Shown piece by piece: positions 59,383 to 64,000 of a stretch of DNA of 64,000 bases. Origin of the DNA: JAFGRR01 sp964563855 (GTDB lineage Bacteria > Planctomycetota > Phycisphaerae > UBA1845 > Fen-1342); NCBI GenBank assembly GCA_964563855.1, contig CAZLYU010000010.1, forward strand, positions 12,192 through 76,191. Reading direction: 5' to 3'. How positions within the stretch are numbered: the stretch's first letter is position 1; each line of letters opens with the position of its first letter. The notes under the pieces were generated by a model. That model saw only the letters and a program-made list of their open reading frames with translations. It did no database searches and was not told the DNA's origin. The position numbers and the translations under genes were made by a program.

Positions 59383-61011
59383 ATGCAAGCATTGCACCTA
59401 AGAACCGCCGAGCCCGAACTGGTCGAACTGATTGACGACTGGATCGAGCGACACGCCGTCGACTGCGTGAACTATCTCGATGCGCTCCAAGCGGCGGCCT
59501 ACGTCGGCGTCGCCGAGGCGCCACACGTCGCATTCATCGGGTGGCGTGACCTGAGCGCCAGCGACGCCGAGCTTTGCCACGTCATTGCCGCCCGCTGGCC
59601 ACGTACCGTCCTGATTGTTTACGGCGCCGCCCGTGGCGAAGTTCCTGACGTGGCGCATGCGTACGCCCGCACGACGATGCAACTGCGGCTCCTGCTCGAT
59701 GCGTCGCCCGCAGCCCTCAACGCCCACTTGCTGTCGCCGCCCGATCAGCAACCAGCCGACGACCGCGAGCAGTGGTCGACGGCCGACGCGAAGCCTGACT
59801 TCCTCGTGCTCGGAACCGAGGCGTTGTTCGCCGATGTACGCCGCACCGCCCCGCTCGCCAGCGTCGTCCTCGCTGAGGCGTCTCCCGTCGGCGTCGCCCA
59901 AGCAGCACGACTTCGACCGAGCGTCATCGTCACGCCGGCGAGCGACCCACGCGAAACCGAACGCCGCGTCCTCGCGCTGCGCCGCGCCGCCCCCGATAGC
60001 CTGCGCGTCGTGCTGGGGCCTCCCGAAAGTGCGACCGACGCGACGATCCCCGCCGACGCGCTCATCCGCTCGATCGAAGAACTGCCCGGCGCGGTGCGCG
60101 GTGCGCGCGGCCGTCGCCGCTCAAACGCTCCGGCGCTGCGACTCGGCGCCCTCTGCGATTTGCTCTACGCTCTGCGTCGCGGCCGGCGGGCCGCCCTCGA
60201 CGCCTGCGCCGCCATGCTGGCCGGCTGGCTCGACGCGGAAGGCGTCGAGATCGAGCTCGACGGCGTTCGTTCGCGCATCGGCGTGATCTCCGGGCCGATG
60301 CTCGAGGAGACCATCTGGCGCAGCGGGCTGAGCGTGGGATCGATGCGCGTCGCGCGTCCCGGCGGCGAAGCCTATAGTGCCGCCGACGCCGCCCGATTGC
60401 GCGCCGCCGCCGAGGTCGTGCTTCTCGCCGAGGCCGAAGCGCGCCAACGAGCCGCCCTGCGCGAGACGAGTTGGACCGACCAGCTAAGCGGCCTGCGCAA
60501 CCGGCGCTACTTCGAGCATCGACTGCGCGAGCTGCTCGTCGAGGCGCAAACCCGCGAGTCACGCGTCACGGTGTTCCTCTTCGATATCGACGACTTCAAG
60601 ACCTACAACGACACCTACGGCCACGACATCGGCGATCAGGTCATCCGCGAGATCGCGATCCTCCTCCGCCGATGCTCACGCCCCGACGATGTCGTCACCC
60701 GCTACGGCGGCGACGAGTTCGGCGTCATCTTCTGGGATGCGGAAGAGCCGCGCGAGCCCGGTTCGCAGCATCCGCGCCAGATCGAGCCCGTCGCGCGACG
60801 CTTCTGCGAAGCGCTCGCCAAACACCGTTTCGAATGCCTCGGACCGCACGCCCCGGGGCGCGTCACGATCAGCGGCGGCATGGCGTGGTATCCCCAGCAC
60901 GGGGCCACGGTCGACACGCTCGTCCGAGCCGCGGATCACGCCCTGCTCGATGCCAAGCAAGCCGGAAAGAACAGCATCGCGCTTGCGGGCAAGCCGAACA
61001 CGCTTTCCTAG
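59383..61011 (+). CDS. Diguanylate cyclase with N-terminal sensor-like region
   Basis: The 542-residue product ends with a GGDEF domain: TDQLSGLRNRRYFEHRL, FLFDIDDFKTYNDTYGH and the active-site RYGGDEFGVIFW. An RxxD inhibitory site (RPDD) sits five residues before GGDEF. The first 370 residues include a region that resembles a degenerate receiver or regulatory domain (LIVYGAARGEVPDV) and a GAF-like part before the cyclase (DGVRSRIGVISGPMLEET). It probably makes cyclic di-GMP in response to an unknown signal and is inhibited by its product. Confidence 0.85.
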   Translation: MQALHLRTAEPELVELIDDWIERHAVDCVNYLDALQAAAYVGVAEAPHVAFIGWRDLSASDAELCHVIAARWPRTVLIVYGAARGEVPDVAHAYARTTMQLRLLLDASPAALNAHLLSPPDQQPADDREQWSTADAKPDFLVLGTEALFADVRRTAPLASVVLAEASPVGVAQAARLRPSVIVTPASDPRETERRVLALRRAAPDSLRVVLGPPESATDATIPADALIRSIEELPGAVRGARGRRRSNAPALRLGALCDLLYALRRGRRAALDACAAMLAGWLDAEGVEIELDGVRSRIGVISGPMLEETIWRSGLSVGSMRVARPGGEAYSAADAARLRAAAEVVLLAEAEARQRAALRETSWTDQLSGLRNRRYFEHRLRELLVEAQTRESRVTVFLFDIDDFKTYNDTYGHDIGDQVIREIAILLRRCSRPDDVVTRYGGDEFGVIFWDAEEPREPGSQHPRQIEPVARRFCEALAKHRFECLGPHAPGRVTISGGMAWYPQHGATVDTLVRAADHALLDAKQAGKNSIALAGKPNTLS

Positions 61012-61146
61012 CCGCGTTTTCGTCTGACCCCGGCGCCGCTGTGTCGTCTCTGGCCGTGCGTCTGGTCGCGAGGCGCGCAAAAGAAACGCCCGCGGCGACA
61101 GACGCCCGCGACCGAGTCGTTGATCAAGTGGTCGAGTCGATCGAAC

Positions 61147-61926
61147 TTAGCGACGACGCAGCACCGCAGCGCCGATCCCCAGCAACAGCAGGCTGGTGGG
61201 CTCCGGAAGCAGCGCGACGTTCGCGTCAAAGATATTGCCGTCAAATTCCAGCAAACCGCCGCTCGAGGCCGAGAACGTGCCCACGCCGATCGGCCGACCC
61301 AGACTGTCGCCGAAGCTGGTCTTCGTCATCGCTTCACTCGCCACGCCCAGACCCGGGACTTCCAGCGTCGCCAGGCCGTCGATCGCGCCGGCGACGATGC
61401 CGTTGCCCTGCGTGTCGAAGGTCGCGGTCGCGGTGTACCAGATGTTTGACGAAATGCTCAGCGTCGGACCGCCGGCCTCGTCGTTGAAGCCGAAACGCAG
61501 GTCGGCCGTGCCCGCCTCGTCATCAAAGTTTTCGATCTGGAGGAACTCGGTTCCCGCATAATCGATGAGCTTCCGCACGACGGCGCCGCCGGAGTTCGAC
61601 CAGCGGAAAGTAACTTCAAACGTAAATCCCCCCGCGTCTTCGACAGCGACGTTGTTCAGCAGGCTCACCGCGTCGGTGCGGACGCCGCCGTCCGTCGTCA
61701 AAATCGACTGGCTGCCAACCGGCGCGCCGGGGGGCACGACGTTGCTGAGCAGCGGGGCGCCGGCGACGGCGCCATTGTTCCCGGCCGAGCTGAGATCGGT
61801 CACCGTGGCGTTGGTCCCGTCCCACGAATCGGGGAACGCATAGGTAAAAACGGGCTCCTGCGCCATCAGCGTCGGAGCAAGCAGGCCGACGAGCGTCGCT
61901 GTCAGCGCGCGTCCTGGGGTCTTCAT
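61147..61926 (-). CDS. PEP-CTERM surface protein with LamG-like domain
   Basis: The 259-residue product has a signal peptide (ALTATLVGLLAPTLMAQ). A concanavalin-like/LamG beta domain follows, with GGFTFEVTFRWSNSGGAVVRKLIDY and YTATATFDTQ, and then a PEP-CTERM sorting tail (LPEPTSLLLLGIGAAVLRRR). PEP-CTERM proteins are processed by exosortase and often sit in exopolysaccharide. No exosortase gene lies in the window. The ATG at 61926 has GGAGG 6 nt upstream. Confidence 0.85.
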   Translation of the reverse strand: MKTPGRALTATLVGLLAPTLMAQEPVFTYAFPDSWDGTNATVTDLSSAGNNGAVAGAPLLSNVVPPGAPVGSQSILTTDGGVRTDAVSLLNNVAVEDAGGFTFEVTFRWSNSGGAVVRKLIDYAGTEFLQIENFDDEAGTADLRFGFNDEAGGPTLSISSNIWYTATATFDTQGNGIVAGAIDGLATLEVPGLGVASEAMTKTSFGDSLGRPIGVGTFSASSGGLLEFDGNIFDANVALLPEPTSLLLLGIGAAVLRRR

Positions 61927-62078
61927 TCGCAACCTCCATCCATTCAATTGATTGACTCTCCTCAGTCGGCCACCATCGGAACGACTGAGATCGGGCGAGC
62001 AGACCCTGACGCATCCGCTTCGCAACCCTTCCTAAGACTTCTTGAACATAGGACCCTAACCCATCCGACGTCGAACAC

Positions 62079-63023
62079 CTATACAGGTTTTCCCGCATTT
62101 CCGCCCGTGCGATGAACCATCTGCAGCCCGGAATCCGTCGTCCGACCAACCAGACGGTGCGCTGCACTCCTGAAACCGTCCAGCCCCGCGACCGTGTCGC
62201 ACATCCGCCGTGCGGCGTCCAGATCCGCGCACAACGCGAACATTGTCGAGCCTGACCCCGAGAGAAGTACCGGCGTCTGGAGCCGTGCCTCCAGCCTGGC
62301 ATGGCACGCCGCTAACGCCGGATATGCCGAAAACGCCGCCGGTTGCAGGTCGTTGAAGCACTGCTCGGCCAGCGCAACCACCGATCCGCTGCCGAGTTCC
62401 GGCAGCGGCACGCGTTGTTCGTCGTCGTTTGGCGGCAACTGATCAAACTGCCGATAAACAACCGCCGTGTCGCAACCGATCTCCGGGATGAAGAGCGCGA
62501 CGGCCCCGTCGATCTCTGCATCGATGGCAGTCACCCACTCCCCGCGGCCGCTCATCGCGCACAGCGGCTGGTATAGGAAGCACGCCACGTCGGAGCCCAC
62601 ATCAGCGGCGAGTTCCGCCAGACGCGCCCGGGGCCAACGCAACCCCCACAGTTCATTCAGCAAGAGAAGCGCCGCGGCGGCGTTACCACTCCCCCCGCCC
62701 AGGCCGCCGCCGCTCGGGATGCGTTTCCCCAGTCCAAAACGCACACCGCGGTGATTGCCTCCGGCGGCTCGTCGCAAGACGCCCACGGCCTTGAGCACCA
62801 GGTTTCGGTCGTCGGTGGGAATCGTCGGATCGTCGCACGTCAGCTCCAGCGCATCGCTCGGCAGCAGCTCCGCCACGAGCGTGTCGCACAGGTCCACGAA
62901 CGCGACTAGCGATTCGATGTCGTGAAAACCGTCCGACCGCAGCGGACCGACGCGAAGCGTCAGATTGAGCTTCGCCGGGGACGCAAGCGCAAGGCTGTCG
63001 GGGCCGCTCTCAACCATGATCAT
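62079..63023 (-). CDS. ispE: 4-diphosphocytidyl-2-C-methyl-D-erythritol kinase
   Basis: The 314-residue GHMP kinase phosphorylates the MEP-pathway intermediate CDP-ME on the way to isopentenyl diphosphate. The N-terminal ASPAKLNLTLRVGPLRSDGFHDIESL holds the conserved Lys and Asp. The ATP loop is PSGGGLGGGSGNAAA, and LLSGSGSTMFAL lies near the C-terminus. ATG at 63023 or 63017 may be the start. No strong ribosome binding site is visible. Confidence 0.93.
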   Translation of the reverse strand: MIMVESGPDSLALASPAKLNLTLRVGPLRSDGFHDIESLVAFVDLCDTLVAELLPSDALELTCDDPTIPTDDRNLVLKAVGVLRRAAGGNHRGVRFGLGKRIPSGGGLGGGSGNAAAALLLLNELWGLRWPRARLAELAADVGSDVACFLYQPLCAMSGRGEWVTAIDAEIDGAVALFIPEIGCDTAVVYRQFDQLPPNDDEQRVPLPELGSGSVVALAEQCFNDLQPAAFSAYPALAACHARLEARLQTPVLLSGSGSTMFALCADLDAARRMCDTVAGLDGFRSAAHRLVGRTTDSGLQMVHRTGGNAGKPV

Positions 63024-63050
63024 CAAGATAAGGGTTACTGCGCAACGAAG

Positions 63051-63090
63051 CGCGGCGGTTGCTGACGCCAGAGGCCCAGCAACCGCCGCG
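63051..63090 (-). terminator. Terminator hairpin of the secreted-protein gene
   Basis: A perfect 14-bp inverted repeat (CGCGGCGGTTGCTG with CAGCAACCGCCGCG) encloses a 12-nt loop between ispE and the gene at 63122. On the minus strand it follows the stop of that gene by 31 nt and is followed by CTTCGTTG, so the U tract is weak. Confidence 0.55.
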
Positions 63091-63121
63091 AGATTAGGCG
63101 AGGGAGCACTTCGCCGTTGGT

Positions 63122-64000
63122 TTAGAGCAGCGGCAGGGTGATCGTGAACGACCCGCCGTTCTCGACGTCAACCGCCACTTGTCCGGTGGCGGCGGTGTTC
63201 GCGCTGAACGAGAGCGTCACCGTGTTACGCCCGCCAACGCCGTCGGTCGCCTCAAACGTCACGGTTCCCGAGGTCGGGATCGAGCCGTCGGCGGCTGAGA
63301 AGCTCAAGCCGTTCAGGTTGACGGTGAAGCCTGAAGTCGCGTCGCCGATGTTGACCGTGCCGTTGGCCACCATCACGCCGTTCGACTCAAACGAAATCGT
63401 GACCGACTGACCGGAGGCAGTGGTCCAGTTCCCAATGCCCGACGCCGTGCCGAGAAATTCGCCGGAAAAATCGAGTGCGGCTCCAGTGGTGCTGGTCCCT
63501 TCGATGCGCGCGTCGACCGGCTGCCCGTTGACCTGCACCATGTTGGTCTGCGCGAAGAAATTGACGGCTCCGGTCGAGGCGCGTTGCGCCACGGCCCCGC
63601 CGACGACGTTCAGCGTCTGGTTCGTGCAGCCCGCGAGGGTGTAGTCGAGTGTGATCAGCAGTTGGGCGCCGCGCAGATAGGTGAGCACCGGACAGGTTCC
63701 AAGCGTACCCACTTCATCCGCGCCGTCGAACGGCGTATCGGCGATGGGTCGCAATGCGAGCAGCCCGGCCGACATCGCGTTGGCAACACGCCCCGCCTGG
63801 GTGGCGGCGGCTTCGAGCTCGGCCTGGTCGGCGCCGTCAGCGCCGCCCGGATCCTGAATCGTCCCGAGCGAGACATTCAGTTCGGTGATGTCGGCCGGAT
63901 CGAATCCGCTGTCGCCGCCGTCGTCGCCGCCCGTGTCACCGCCGTCGTCGCCACCCGTGTCACCGCCGTCGTCGCCACCCGTGTCGCCGCCGTCGTCGCC
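63122..64000 (-). CDS. Secreted or surface protein with acidic Gly/Asp linker (5' end outside window)
   Basis: The frame is open to the end of the window, so only the C-terminal 292 residues are seen. They begin with four copies of GDDGGDTG-type repeat (the last reads GDDGGDSG). A helix-rich part with LNVSLGTIQDPGGADGADQAEL follows, then a beta-rich domain (TVTFEATDGVGGRNTVTLSFSANT). The Gly/Asp repeat resembles the spacer after the lipobox in planctomycete surface proteins. The domain family is not recognised. A stem-loop terminator follows the stop codon. Confidence 0.6.
   Translation of the reverse strand, partial: GDDGGDTGGDDGGDTGGDDGGDTGGDDGGDSGFDPADITELNVSLGTIQDPGGADGADQAELEAAATQAGRVANAMSAGLLALRPIADTPFDGADEVGTLGTCPVLTYLRGAQLLITLDYTLAGCTNQTLNVVGGAVAQRASTGAVNFFAQTNMVQVNGQPVDARIEGTSTTGAALDFSGEFLGTASGIGNWTTASGQSVTISFESNGVMVANGTVNIGDATSGFTVNLNGLSFSAADGSIPTSGTVTFEATDGVGGRNTVTLSFSANTAATGQVAVDVENGGSFTITLPLL
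63905..64000 (-). repeat. 24-nt tandem repeat encoding GDDGGDTG
   Basis: Four in-frame copies of a 24-nt unit (GGCGACGACGGCGGTGACACGGGT with small changes) run to the window end, so more copies may lie beyond. They keep the reading frame and code for an acidic, Gly-rich linker. Slippage could vary the copy number between strains. Confidence 0.75.

Noticed and set aside
63905..64000. CRISPR-like repeat array
   Set aside because: The units are contiguous without spacers, keep the reading frame and encode an acidic linker.

Overview
This is a GC-rich bacterial chromosome segment, densely coded on both strands. It most likely comes from a planctomycete, possibly a Phycisphaerae-like lineage. The basis is the combination of a secreted protein ending in dockerin-like repeats, a PEP-CTERM surface protein, a secreted protein with an acidic Gly/Asp linker, a CcsA-type cytochrome c assembly protein with a lipoprotein front end, and several very short hydrophobic peptides with their own ribosome binding sites. 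The taxon is inferred from gene content, not from a marker tree. I see no insertion sequence, prophage, rRNA operon or CRISPR array.

Layout, left half. 0-6 kb: the end of dnaE, a YHS-domain protein, mdh, trmJ, and an arsenic operon arsR-arsC-aqpS in which an aquaglyceroporin takes the place of an efflux pump. 6-15 kb: DinB and metallo-beta-lactamase-fold proteins, a batE/batD-like pair, a DUF6941-like protein with an ABC-2 exporter, and ccsA followed by a tiny membrane ORF. 15-21 kb: gapA, pgk, rpe, a histidine-phosphatase homologue that has lost its catalytic histidines, accD, a LAB_N protein, an AIM24 protein and tRNA-Leu. 21-31 kb: topA with six C-terminal zinc fingers, two tandem PP2C/SpoIIE phosphatases headed by a micropeptide, and a LolCDE-like ABC transporter. 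31-35 kb: DUF2945, dps, an iron-sulphur photolyase, 3-methyladenine glycosylase and a candidate structured RNA.

Layout, right half. 35-41 kb: two SDR genes, then a ferrochelatase fused to a glutamyl-tRNA-reductase-like module, translationally coupled to hemN. 41-47 kb: a glycosyltransferase, comEC with a degenerate metal site, and dnaA beside a possible oriC. 47-57 kb: an acetyltransferase, two exported thioredoxin-fold proteins, a DUF89 phosphatase, nrnA, a mlaF-murD-mutY operon, folD and the dockerin protein. 57-64 kb: tRNA-Lys, glyS, a GGDEF protein, a PEP-CTERM protein, ispE and the partial secreted protein.

Most genes are housekeeping (replication, repair, central carbon, haem, envelope). 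The points most worth following are the HemH-HemA fusion next to HemN, the unassigned structured RNA at 34883-35006, the loss of catalytic residues in three otherwise intact proteins (phosphoglycerate-mutase-like, ComEC, SDR), and the short peptides placed in front of larger genes.
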